Below are positions 9,093-17,587 of a stretch of 64,000 nt of DNA, piece by piece. The stretch is from CAZBDU01 sp964490725 (GTDB lineage Bacteria; Spirochaetota; Spirochaetia; SZUA-6; DRHE01). Location of the stretch: positions 30,001 to 94,000 of the forward strand of contig CAZBDU010000009.1 in NCBI GenBank assembly GCA_964490725.1. Direction: 5' to 3'. The notes under the pieces are model-generated. The model was not told the origin of the DNA, did not search any database, and saw only the letters and a list, made by a program, of their open reading frames with translations. Position numbers and translations under genes: made by a program. Position 1 is the stretch's first letter, and the number at the start of each line of letters is the position of its first letter.

Positions 9093-10130
9093 GTGTCCTT
9101 TTTCCTTGAGTACGAGCTGGGCAAGGCGTGCAACATCCTGGTCGGAGAGCTTTTCAACCTCAAGCCCAAAGAGACCGTCGTGATTACGGCGGACACCAGG
9201 AGCGACAGCCGCGTTGTGCATACGACGGCCCAGGCGGCGCTGTCGCGGGGCGCGTTTCCAATGGTAATCTGGCTGGCCGCTCCTTTGGGCCAGGGGCGGG
9301 CAGCCGATCCGGCGCTGCCAACAAGCTCGCTGGTTGGCGCACTCAACGGAGCCGATGCATGGATCGACTACAGCAGCGATGGTTTGTTCTATTCTACGGC
9401 CTACGATCGCGCCGTGGCAGAGAATCGGAAACTCCGATTCATGTGCCTGGAATCCATGACCACGGAAGTGATGGTTCGATGCATTGGAAGCGTGGACTTC
9501 GCCCGGCTGAAAACCCTTCTGACCGCAATCGCGGAGATGACAAGTGCCGCGAAAAGCGTCCGCATCACAACTCCGAGTGGGCAAGACCTGAAGTTCCACA
9601 ACTATCCAAACCAGAAGGTAGTACTGGAAACGGGACATGCCGACCTGCCCGGTGTCCACATGATGGGAGGCCAGATCGGCTGGAGGCCGAACATTGAGAG
9701 CGTGAGCGGCACGATCGTTTTCGACGGCTCGGTGTCCCCCTTTGGAGTACTCAGGGAGCCGGTCGTACTGCATGTCAAGAACGGTCGGATAGTTGAAGTT
9801 GCCGGCGGGAAGGAAGCCAAACAGTATGACGAATGGCTGAGAAGCTGGAATCATCCTCAGATGCTGGAATTGGCCCATGTCGACTACGGCTTCAATCCGG
9901 GAGCAACGCTTAGCGGTCATACAATCGAAGATGAAAGGGTTTGGGGAGCTACGGAATGGGGCGTAGGCCACGTGGGGGAGTTCTTCGTGCCTGGAAGCAT
10001 CGAAGCGCCCTCACATTCCGACGGCATTTGTCTGAGCTCATCGGTTTGGCTGGACGACGTTCAGCTGACCGAACGAGGCAGAGTAGTCCACCCGGATTTG
10101 TCGGCTCTTGCGGGAACGCTGAGGCGATAG
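9093..10130 (+). CDS. M29-like aminopeptidase or 2,5-dihydroxypyridine-dioxygenase-like enzyme
   Basis: This 345-aa protein starts with GTG behind a good AAAGGAGG. The N-terminal half (LKPKETVVITADTRSD, ADAWIDYS) and the C-terminal half (LAHVDYGFNPGATLSGHTIE, VWGATEWGVGHVGEFF, SHSDGICLSSSVWLDDVQL) match the M29-type fold, with a probable metal site built from conserved Glu, His and Asp. This superfamily includes thermophilic aminopeptidases and NicX, an iron dioxygenase that opens 2,5-dihydroxypyridine. The neighbouring peptidase and peptide importer favour aminopeptidase. The neighbouring flavoprotein keeps a ring-opening role open. I cannot decide between them from sequence. Confidence 0.75.
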   Translation: MSFFLEYELGKACNILVGELFNLKPKETVVITADTRSDSRVVHTTAQAALSRGAFPMVIWLAAPLGQGRAADPALPTSSLVGALNGADAWIDYSSDGLFYSTAYDRAVAENRKLRFMCLESMTTEVMVRCIGSVDFARLKTLLTAIAEMTSAAKSVRITTPSGQDLKFHNYPNQKVVLETGHADLPGVHMMGGQIGWRPNIESVSGTIVFDGSVSPFGVLREPVVLHVKNGRIVEVAGGKEAKQYDEWLRSWNHPQMLELAHVDYGFNPGATLSGHTIEDERVWGATEWGVGHVGEFFVPGSIEAPSHSDGICLSSSVWLDDVQLTERGRVVHPDLSALAGTLRR

Positions 10131-10204
10131 GACTCATTCGGATGTGACGCGTCGAAGCGTTCACGGGCAAATCTGGCTCCAAAGGTCAGCAGGAGGCGAG
10201 CGCG

Positions 10205-10726
10205 ATGGAAACATGGGACTGCATCGCAGGAAGACGGAGCATTCGGTCGTTCACTCCGGATCCGGTACCTTTCGAGACTCTGGAACGGCTGATACTCGAC
10301 GCGGCAATCTGGGCCCCCACCGCGGGAAATGCCCAGACCTGGCGCTTCGTTGTTATTACGGACCCCTCGCTGCTGCAGAAAGTCAAGTCGGTGAGTCCCG
10401 GGATATTGGGGAATCCGCCTGCGGTCATCGCGATATGCCAGGACCTCGACGAAGCCCTGCGAAAGGGTGACACAATTGGCAAAAGGGTGTTGACGTGGAT
10501 GGACAGCGCCATGGCGGCAGAAAATCTGATGCTCGCGGGCTACAACGAAGGTTTTGGAACTTGTGCTGTTCTGTCGTTCAACGAGGCAGCGGTTCAGCAG
10601 CTGCTGCACTTGCCGTCACATGTTGTCCCCCAACTCTTGATATCGATCGGAACTCCCAAGAACAAGGCGAGAGGTCCGCGTAGAAAGGTGGAGGTCATTT
10701 GGCACAATGGATACGGAAGCACGTAA
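10205..10726 (+). CDS. Nitroreductase family flavoprotein
   Basis: This 173-aa protein is a short nitroreductase-fold flavoprotein. METWDCIAGRRSIRSF is the usual FMN phosphate-binding start and IWAPTAGNAQTWRFVVI the second FMN motif, with AAENLMLAGYNEGFGTC at the dimer interface. Members reduce nitro groups, quinones or enones with NAD(P)H, and some act as dehalogenases or ring reductases. GGAGG lies about ten bases upstream. Its stop overlaps the next start by 20 bases, so the two products are coupled. The physiological substrate is unknown. Confidence 0.87.
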   Translation: METWDCIAGRRSIRSFTPDPVPFETLERLILDAAIWAPTAGNAQTWRFVVITDPSLLQKVKSVSPGILGNPPAVIAICQDLDEALRKGDTIGKRVLTWMDSAMAAENLMLAGYNEGFGTCAVLSFNEAAVQQLLHLPSHVVPQLLISIGTPKNKARGPRRKVEVIWHNGYGST

Positions 10727-11006
10727 ACAGTTTGAGCAGAAGGCGTTCGCTCTGGTAAGCTTCATGGTCTCCAGCGCCCACGGGTTGATGAGAGAGACCA
10801 AGACCTATGGCCCCTTGCGGCTGCTGGACGGTGCGAGCCGGTTCATCGACATAATGAAGGAATCCGGCCTGGACAGCTCGCGGCTGCTGGCTATGCAGGA
10901 GAAGATTGAGAAGGTCAGACTGAACGCGATGGAAAGCGAGGAACAGTATGCAGCGGACCTCCAGGAGTTGGTGATGGCTTTGATTCCACTTATGGACGAG
11001 GAGTAG
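10707..11006 (+). CDS. Small conserved protein, possibly DUF6092 family
   Basis: This 99-aa, mostly helical, soluble protein begins inside the 3' end of the nitroreductase gene. The segment SFMVSSAHGLMRETKTYGPLRLLDGASRFIDIM recalls the DUF6092 pattern (an SAR/H-GL-EP-YGP-R--D-AS-L motif), though this is from memory. The overlap with the flavoprotein gene suggests a partner or accessory subunit. No catalytic motif or membrane segment is visible. Confidence 0.7.
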   Translation: MDTEARKQFEQKAFALVSFMVSSAHGLMRETKTYGPLRLLDGASRFIDIMKESGLDSSRLLAMQEKIEKVRLNAMESEEQYAADLQELVMALIPLMDEE

Positions 11007-11125
11007 GGGCGGGGGCCGCCTCTCAGAGAGAGTGGTCAAAGCCGGACGCTTTCGCGTTCATCTCCAGGCAAGGAAGTCCAAGTTCGGACAGGAATCTGAA
11101 AGAGGGACTAAGGAGGAACGAACGA

Positions 11126-12787
11126 ATGAAACGCATGCCGCGGGTTCTGTGGTGGGCGGCCGTCCTGCTTGCGCTGGCGGCGCTCCTGTCGTGTGGCGGT
11201 GCGCCACCTGCAGCCAAGGAAAGGTTGGTCAGGTTCGCGCAACAGTGGCCCTGCAAGATCGATCCGGCAGTGGGGCTGGACAACGTAGCATCTCTAGTCC
11301 AGAACAATGTCTACGAAACGCTCGTGGAGATCTCTGCGGACGGATCGCTGTCCGGTGAGATAGCCAAGGACTGGACGCTGGATGAAGCCACAAATACCTA
11401 CACGTTCCATCTCAACGACGGAATCAAGTTCCACGATGGGACTGCGTTGAAGGCATCGGATGTGGGTTTCAGCATGCAGCGGTTGTTGGACATAGGCGAG
11501 GGATGGGCCTACCTGTTTCAGGGCAGGGTGAAGAGTTGGAGCGCGCCGGACTCCAAGACGGTGCAGTTCGTGCTCGACCGTCCCTACGCTGTTTTCCCAT
11601 ACATGTTGGCGTATCTCTTCGTCCTGAATGAGAAGCAAGTGATGGACAACAAGCAGGAAGGGAATTACGGGGAAAACGGAGACTACGGCCGGCAGTGGCT
11701 GACCGAGCATGACGCTGGAAGCGGCCCGTTTACCGTTACGGAGTGGAAGCCTCAGGAGTACGTGCTGGCCAAGCGCTTCAAGGACTACCGCAAGGGTTGG
11801 GACGAGAACGCGCCCGACGGCTTCAAGATCGTCTTCACGACGGAGCCGGTGACGGTACGGACCCTGATGGCGCAGAAGGAACTTGAAGTAACCGACAGCG
11901 GCCAGCCGCTTGAAAATCTCCAGTCTCTGGATGCATTGGCCGGGGTCAACATAGCGAACCTTCGGGCGGGCGGGATGATGTACCTGTTCTTCAATACCTC
12001 CAAGCCGCCTCTGGACGATATTCACATCCGAAGGGCGCTGCAATACAGTCTTGACTACGCAGCAGTGAAGAAACAGATCTACCCGAACGGAATCGCAACT
12101 AACGGGCCTGTAGCCGGCTCGCTGAAGGGATTTGTCGCCTCGCTCCCCGTGTTCGCGCAGGATCTGGGAAAGGCCAAAGCGGAGATCGCTGAGTCCAGGT
12201 ACGCAACGAAGCTGGCTGACCATCCCCTCGATCTCGTTTGGGTCGATTCGACCCCAGACGAGGAGAAGGTCGCGTTGCTTCTGCAGCGTGATGCGCAACA
12301 GTTGGGTTTCAAGATCAACATACTCAAGACGCCGTGGCTTTCGGTGGTGGATCAGGTTGCGCGACCGGAGAGTTCCGCACACCTGACGACCATCGTCTTT
12401 TCCAGTATCAGTGTCCCCTATCCGGATGCCGGAGCGATGATTGAGACAGCCTATTATTCCGCTGGTAGAGGGACCGTGAACAATATCCACTGGTTCGACA
12501 GCGAGACCCAGGATGCCCTCGACCGCATGATCGAGGATGTGATGGCCACCGCCGACGAGGCACAGCGGATGGCGAAGTACGAAGAGGTGACCAAGAAGGT
12601 TCTTGAGCTAGCTCCTGACATCTGGCCGATCGAAATGCCGCAGACCTACGCCTACCAAGACTATCTGGTGTGGCCGGAGGCGCAGGGATCCAAGTGGGGC
12701 ACGAGTGTTCCCATGGCTCCCGGGCACTGCCTGATGAATTTCCGAGAGGTGAGATTCATACCGGAGAAGATGCCAGCAGCCAAGTGA
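11126..12787 (+). CDS. Dipeptide/oligopeptide ABC transporter substrate-binding lipoprotein (family 5)
   Basis: This 553-aa protein has a lipoprotein signal peptide ending in LLSC at about residues 20-23, then a family-5 solute-binding fold with PNSVNNVYETL-like start and FHLNDGIKFHDGTALKASDV, the classic SBP_bac_5 signature. AAGGAGG precedes the ATG. It delivers peptides, nickel chelates or similar ligands to the permease encoded downstream. A 13-bp stem-loop lies between it and the permease genes, a common way to keep binding protein in excess. The substrate is not predictable, but the two upstream hydrolases suggest peptides or amino-acid conjugates. Confidence 0.9.
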   Translation: MKRMPRVLWWAAVLLALAALLSCGGAPPAAKERLVRFAQQWPCKIDPAVGLDNVASLVQNNVYETLVEISADGSLSGEIAKDWTLDEATNTYTFHLNDGIKFHDGTALKASDVGFSMQRLLDIGEGWAYLFQGRVKSWSAPDSKTVQFVLDRPYAVFPYMLAYLFVLNEKQVMDNKQEGNYGENGDYGRQWLTEHDAGSGPFTVTEWKPQEYVLAKRFKDYRKGWDENAPDGFKIVFTTEPVTVRTLMAQKELEVTDSGQPLENLQSLDALAGVNIANLRAGGMMYLFFNTSKPPLDDIHIRRALQYSLDYAAVKKQIYPNGIATNGPVAGSLKGFVASLPVFAQDLGKAKAEIAESRYATKLADHPLDLVWVDSTPDEEKVALLLQRDAQQLGFKINILKTPWLSVVDQVARPESSAHLTTIVFSSISVPYPDAGAMIETAYYSAGRGTVNNIHWFDSETQDALDRMIEDVMATADEAQRMAKYEEVTKKVLELAPDIWPIEMPQTYAYQDYLVWPEAQGSKWGTSVPMAPGHCLMNFREVRFIPEKMPAAK

Positions 12788-12802
12788 GTAGTGTGAGAAG
12801 AA

Positions 12803-12834
12803 GTGAGGCCGGCGATGTTTCTCGCCGGCCTCAC
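12803..12834 (+). repeat. Stem-loop between binding protein and permease genes
   Basis: A perfect 13-bp stem (GTGAGGCCGGCGA / TCGCCGGCCTCAC) with a six-base loop sits 15 bases after the binding-protein stop, and no T-tract follows. It probably stabilises the upstream message or gives partial termination. The remaining gap to 13060 shows no gene. Confidence 0.65.
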
Positions 12835-13060
12835 TGGCCGGTCTCGACTGCCGGGCTGGCTCGAGTGCCAGCGGTTCTCAAGCTGAATAGTTCTGCGAGC
12901 CTCTCGCTGGCTGCGGTGGCGGTTGCGGCCTCTGAAGGAAGCGGCCTCCGCCGCGCGCGGCGCCGTTCCTGTCACGTTGAGAAGGACCCCTGCCGGCGGC
13001 ACAGCCCCCGAGGCGGCACAGCGGCCACCGTAGCGCGATGAGACGAGTTGAGGTGACGGA

Positions 13061-14086
13061 ATGATGCAAATGGGAGTGTTCGTGCTGAGGCGCATCTTTC
13101 ACTCACTGTTCGTACTTGTCGGGTTGTCTGTGGTCATCTTCATCATTGCACGAATCGTCCCCGGCGATCCCGCGAGAATGGCGCTCGGACCCAGAGCACC
13201 GGAAGCGGTGGTGGAACGGTTGCGACAGGAAATGAATCTGGACAAGTCTCTGCCGGCCCAGTACTACTACTGGATAAGGGGAGTGCTATCTGGAGACTTC
13301 GGCAGGTCCCTCTTCACCAATCAACCGGTCATCGATGACATAAAGCGGTACCTTCCGGCAACGCTGGAGTTGGTGGTGTCGGCCACGCTGATCGCGGTGG
13401 TATTCTCCATCCTTCTAGGGTCCCTTGCCGCTCGCTATCGAGACCGGTGGGTGGACGCAGTCATCCGCGTTACCTCCTACTTCGGGATCGCCCTGCCGGC
13501 GTTTGTCGTTGCTGTCTTCCTTGTGTTGATTCTCGGCTATGCTGTCCCGATTCTGCCAGTGATCGGCAGGCTCTCGCCGGGCGTCCAGTCTCCTCCTCGA
13601 ATCACAGGGATGTTGGTACTGGACGGTATTGCGTCAGGAAACCTGGTTGCAGCCTGGGACGCCCTGAAGCATCTGGCTCTCCCGGCGCTCGCGTTGTCGC
13701 TGGGCGGATTGTTTCAGGATGCGAGGATTACCCGATCGTCCATGGTTGACAATTTGGGCAGAGACTACATCATAGCGGAACGAGGCTACGGGATCCCGGA
13801 GCGCGTAATCATGTCGAAGTATCTGCTCAGGCCTTCCCTCATTCCGACGGTTTCGGTCATGGGTTTGGAGTTCGGCACCGTCGTGGCAAACGCGTTTCTG
13901 GTAGAGTTGATATTCAACTGGCCAGGTCTTTCGCGCTACGGCGTCAACGCAATGCTGACGAAGGACCTGAACGCGGTGTCCGCAGTGATCGTGGTCGTAG
14001 GGTTCATTTTCGTCTTCATGAACATCGTCGTAGACATCATCGTGGCCTTCCTCGATCCTAGAATCCGCGTTGGTGAGGGCCGGTAG
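13061..14086 (+). CDS. Peptide ABC transporter permease (DppB-like)
   Basis: This 341-aa membrane protein begins with the DppB/OppB pattern FVLRRIFHSLFVLVGLSVVIF and IARIVPGDPARMALG. About six membrane spans are present, and the EAA coupling loop is visible as AERGYGIPERVIMSKYLLRP. It forms half of the translocation channel with the product of the next gene, 16 bases downstream. Alternative starts at the second or fourth codon (both Met) would hardly change it. Confidence 0.92.
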   Translation: MMQMGVFVLRRIFHSLFVLVGLSVVIFIIARIVPGDPARMALGPRAPEAVVERLRQEMNLDKSLPAQYYYWIRGVLSGDFGRSLFTNQPVIDDIKRYLPATLELVVSATLIAVVFSILLGSLAARYRDRWVDAVIRVTSYFGIALPAFVVAVFLVLILGYAVPILPVIGRLSPGVQSPPRITGMLVLDGIASGNLVAAWDALKHLALPALALSLGGLFQDARITRSSMVDNLGRDYIIAERGYGIPERVIMSKYLLRPSLIPTVSVMGLEFGTVVANAFLVELIFNWPGLSRYGVNAMLTKDLNAVSAVIVVVGFIFVFMNIVVDIIVAFLDPRIRVGEGR

Positions 14087-14102
14087 GCGGTAGAGGCAGA
14101 AC

Positions 14103-15017
14103 ATGGCTGAGAGTCGGAGAGCTTCCACGGATGGACTGCGGTCGAGTGAGGCGAAACTGGTGCGATTGCTTGACCGAACGAAGCGTAGCTGGTACAACTT
14201 CTCCCGGAACCGACTCTCCATTGTGGGGTTGGCGATCGTCTTGTTGATCGTCTTTGCTGCCGCCGCCGCTCCTATTGTGACGCCCTATCCGGCACATGCA
14301 GGCAGCTATGTCAACTTTGATAAAGCCAACATCGGGCCGTCGCGAGAGTTCATCTTTGGCTCCGACGTATTCGGTAGAGACGTGTTCACAAGGACCGTCT
14401 TCTCCCTGCGTGGCGCCCTGCTGATCGCCGCTGTAGTGTTGTCGATCGCCGTGCCGTTTGGGGTTCTGGCAGGTTTAATCGCAGGTTATTTCAAGGGCAG
14501 CTTTGTCGACACTCTCATAATGCGGATAACGGACGTCTTCCTGGGCATTCCTCCGCTGATTCTGGCCCTGGCGATCGCCTCGGTGCTGAAGCCCAAGCTA
14601 ACGAATACCATGATTGCGGTTTCCGTGTCATGGTGGCCCTGGTACACGCGAATGGTCTATGGCATGGCCTCCTCGATCCGAAACGAGTTCTTCGTGAAGG
14701 CCGCAGAGCTTACCGGTGCTTCCAGGGCCCACATCATCTTCAGAGAGATCCTGCCGGGGTGCCTTTCGCCGGTCTTCACCAAGCTCGCTTTGGACGTTGG
14801 GTGGGTGATCCTGGTGAGCGCGTCGCTGTCGTTCGTGGGGCTGGGCGAGCAGCCGCCCACGCCTGCACTGGGGCAGATGGTTGCGGATGGCGCCAAGTAC
14901 ATGCCGGCACAATGGTGGTTGACGGTCTTTCCCGCGCTAGGCATAGCAGCGTTGATTCTGGGCTTCAATCTCGTGGGTGATGGAGTGCGCGATATGCTGG
15001 AAACAGGAGTCCGCTGA
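14103..15017 (+). CDS. Peptide ABC transporter permease (DppC-like)
   Basis: This 304-aa permease has the DppC arrangement: cytoplasmic N-terminus with WYNFSRNRLSIVGLAIVLLI, then FGSDVFGRDVFTRTVFSLR, and the EAA loop KAAELTGASRAHIIFREILP near residue 200. The C-terminal LGFNLVGDGVRDML segment is characteristic of the family. It partners the DppB-like permease. The ATPase gene begins two bases after its stop. Confidence 0.92.
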   Translation: MAESRRASTDGLRSSEAKLVRLLDRTKRSWYNFSRNRLSIVGLAIVLLIVFAAAAAPIVTPYPAHAGSYVNFDKANIGPSREFIFGSDVFGRDVFTRTVFSLRGALLIAAVVLSIAVPFGVLAGLIAGYFKGSFVDTLIMRITDVFLGIPPLILALAIASVLKPKLTNTMIAVSVSWWPWYTRMVYGMASSIRNEFFVKAAELTGASRAHIIFREILPGCLSPVFTKLALDVGWVILVSASLSFVGLGEQPPTPALGQMVADGAKYMPAQWWLTVFPALGIAALILGFNLVGDGVRDMLETGVR

Positions 15018-15018
15018 A

Positions 15019-16002
15019 ATGGCCGGTGGCAGACTCCTCGACATCCGCGATTTGCACGTCTGGTACCGGGTCTATGACGGATACTTGAAGGTTCTGGACG
15101 GGGTTCATTTCTTTGTGGCGGAGGGCGAGCGGGTCGGACTGGTTGGGGAAACCGGATGTGGTAAGACAACCACCATGAAGGCGATCCTGCGGATACTACC
15201 TGAGAGAGACGCCAGGGTCCCTCGGGGGCAGGTCATTTTCCGGGGAACGGACTTGTTGCGGGCCAGTCCGGGGGTCGTGCAGCGGGTGCGGTCACGAGAG
15301 ATAGCGATGATCTTCCAAGATCCGACTGCTTCGTTGAACCCTGTATTCACATTGGGAACACAGTTGGGTGACGTCATTCGCTTTTCGGCACCCACGGCGG
15401 AGAACAGACAGGGCAAGAGCGTCAGGGAACTGGCCATTCGGGCCCTCAGAGAAGTGTCGCTTCCCGATCAACAGAGGCTTCTGGGCGCCTATCCGGTTCA
15501 GCTCTCCGGCGGCATGCGTCAGCGTGTGTGCATATCCATGGCGATAACCACCCCACGACAGCTTCTGATCGCCGATGAGCCAGGTACGTCTCTGGATGTG
15601 ACCATTCAAGACCAGATACTGCGCCTGCTACGGGACTTGGTGGAGAAGAAGGGCACCTCAATAATCCTCATTACGCATTCGTTGGGAGTGGCGCGAGAGA
15701 TGACGGACAGGATCTACGTGATGTACGCCGGGACGATGGTGGAAGAGGCCTCAACGCAGGAGCTGTTCAAGAACCCGCTGCATCCCTACACGGTAGGCCT
15801 GTTGGGCTCCGTGCCGAAGCTGACAGGAAAGGGAATCTCGGCCGGAATCCCCGGTAGAATTCCCGACTACCTTCATCCTCCGGAGGGTTGTCGGTTCCAC
15901 CCCCGCTGTGCACAAGCCATGCCGGTGTGCTCACGGGAAAAGCCGCCGTTCTACGACGCGGGGAGCAAACATCGCGTGGCGTGTTTTCTGTGCAGGAACT
16001 AG
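15019..16002 (+). CDS. Peptide ABC transporter ATP-binding protein (DppD-like)
   Basis: This 327-aa ATPase has Walker A GETGCGKTT at about residues 43-51, signature LSGGMRQRV, Walker B LLIADEPGTSLD and the oligopeptide-type C-terminal domain with cysteines in CRFHPRCAQAMPVC and CFLCRN, likely an iron-sulfur or metal cluster site seen in Dpp/Opp ATPases. The start is the ATG two bases after the dppC-like stop; the frame is open upstream but overlaps that gene. It energises peptide import together with the next ATPase. Confidence 0.92.
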   Translation: MAGGRLLDIRDLHVWYRVYDGYLKVLDGVHFFVAEGERVGLVGETGCGKTTTMKAILRILPERDARVPRGQVIFRGTDLLRASPGVVQRVRSREIAMIFQDPTASLNPVFTLGTQLGDVIRFSAPTAENRQGKSVRELAIRALREVSLPDQQRLLGAYPVQLSGGMRQRVCISMAITTPRQLLIADEPGTSLDVTIQDQILRLLRDLVEKKGTSIILITHSLGVAREMTDRIYVMYAGTMVEEASTQELFKNPLHPYTVGLLGSVPKLTGKGISAGIPGRIPDYLHPPEGCRFHPRCAQAMPVCSREKPPFYDAGSKHRVACFLCRN

Positions 16003-16005
16003 GGT

Positions 16006-16980
16006 ATGAATGACAAGATTCTTGAGGTGAGACAGCTGAAGAAATACTTCAAGATCAGCGGCAGAGGAAAACATGCGATGTTCGTCCGCGCAGTATCCGG
16101 CGTATCGTTCGACATATCTCAGGGAGAGACTCTCGGCTTGGTGGGCGAGTCGGGTTCCGGGAAGAGCACGATCGCCTACACCATCATGGGAATGTATGCA
16201 CCGACTTCGGGCGATATCTTGTACAAAGGAGAGCCTCTTGCCGGTATGGCCAGCAAGAGGCCACTGCGCCTGAAGAAGGAGCTGCAGATCGTCTTTCAGG
16301 ATCCTGGTTCCTCGCTCAACCCCCGACAAACCATCAAGCAGATTCTGGGAATGAACTTGCGTTTGCATCGGCGAGAGCTCCAGGGGCGAGAGGAGCTGGA
16401 AACCGAGATGGTTCAGCTTCTGCAGAAGGTCGAGCTGCCTGCAGACTATCTGTACAAGTCACCTCCTTCCATCGGGGGCGGGGAGAGACAGATGATAGGG
16501 GTGGCTCGGGCACTGGCGGCAAATCCCTCGGTGATTGTGCTTGACGAGCCGACCTCGGCGCTGGACGTGTCGGTGCAGGCCAAGGTGATCAGCAAGCTGC
16601 AAGAGCTGCAAAGGGAGATGGAACTGACCTTTCTGTTCATTACGCACGATTTGAGTCTCATGCGCAACGTGGCGACTCGTGTCGCCATCATGTACCTGGG
16701 CAAGATTTGCGAGCTGGCCACCGCAGAGGAATTCTTCAAGAACCCTCTCCATCCCTACACGCGCATGCTGCTGTCCTCAATTCCGACAGTGTCTGCGGAA
16801 GAAGAGTCGCTCAAGCCGGCAAGAATTGCCTCGATCGGGGAGATCCCAAGTCCTGTAAATGTGCCGCCGGGATGCAGCTTCCATATGCGCTGTCCTGAGA
16901 GGAAGGACCGTTGCGCTGTTGAGGCGCCAGAAATGCGCGAAGCAAGCCGGGGGCATTTCGTTTCCTGCCATCTTTGCTAG
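16006..16980 (+). CDS. Peptide ABC transporter ATP-binding protein (DppF-like)
   Basis: This 324-aa ATPase has Walker A GESGSGKST, Walker B VIVLDEPTSALDVS and a C-terminal cysteine cluster (CSFHMRCPERKDRC), as in DppF/OppF. Its ABC signature reads SIGGGERQ in place of LSGGQRQ, a modest departure that could matter if one of the two ATP sites is weakened. It is the last gene of the operon that began with the M20 peptidase. Confidence 0.9.
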   Translation: MNDKILEVRQLKKYFKISGRGKHAMFVRAVSGVSFDISQGETLGLVGESGSGKSTIAYTIMGMYAPTSGDILYKGEPLAGMASKRPLRLKKELQIVFQDPGSSLNPRQTIKQILGMNLRLHRRELQGREELETEMVQLLQKVELPADYLYKSPPSIGGGERQMIGVARALAANPSVIVLDEPTSALDVSVQAKVISKLQELQREMELTFLFITHDLSLMRNVATRVAIMYLGKICELATAEEFFKNPLHPYTRMLLSSIPTVSAEEESLKPARIASIGEIPSPVNVPPGCSFHMRCPERKDRCAVEAPEMREASRGHFVSCHLC

Positions 16981-17137
16981 TATCAGTGCAGGCATCCGTT
17001 TTCTATGGTTCGAGGGTAACTGGAGTTGCAACACTGCCGGTTACCCCCTCTATCTACCGGTCATCGCATTCTGAGAGATTCGCCTACCTGCCTAATCTAA
17101 TATGGTTTGAGAGATTTCCTCCTACGCGCGGCAGGAC

Positions 17138-17524
17138 AATGGAAACCGCTCGCGGATCGCCCGGTCCTTCTCGACCCGCAGGGGACTGCGCACGAACAGA
17201 TACTCTTCCGCCCCCCCCGTTGCCGCAGGCACACCTCCACCCCAGGGTGATCCTTTCCCGCTGCCTCCACGTGGCGGAACTGGTACACCCGCTCTGCACA
17301 GAGATCCGGCAGGAGATCCGCATGCTGCCAACTTCGAAATCGACTGCTACAACGCTCTCACAGTGGTGCACCGGGACGACACGGGCCAGGCCTTTTCCGT
17401 GACCGTAGACCGCCTGGATGATGTGGGGGGCATCATCGAGGGCACCTTCTCGAAGACGCTTCACTACACGTCTACCGACATGACCGTGACGAACGGCCGG
17501 TTTCGAGTGAAGCGCGTGGAGTAG
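17138..17524 (+). pseudogene. C-terminal remnant of an unidentified secreted-type protein
   Basis: A frame ending at the TAG at 17522 reads like protein for its last 65 residues: FEIDCYNALTVVHRDDTGQA, then DDVGGIIEGTFSKTLHYTST and TVTNGRFRVKRVE. This beta-rich pattern recalls small lipoprotein domains in which a GTF-type strand is followed by a VTNGRF strand. Upstream the frame stays open but is Pro/Arg-rich and without a start or signal peptide, so I read it as the tail of a gene cut by an older rearrangement. The remainder of 16981-17137 shows nothing. Confidence 0.4.
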
Positions 17525-17587
17525 CCGTCAGTGCGGCCGGGGCCGCCGGCGCCGGGAGGAGCGGCCGGGAGGAGCGGCCGAGGGCCG

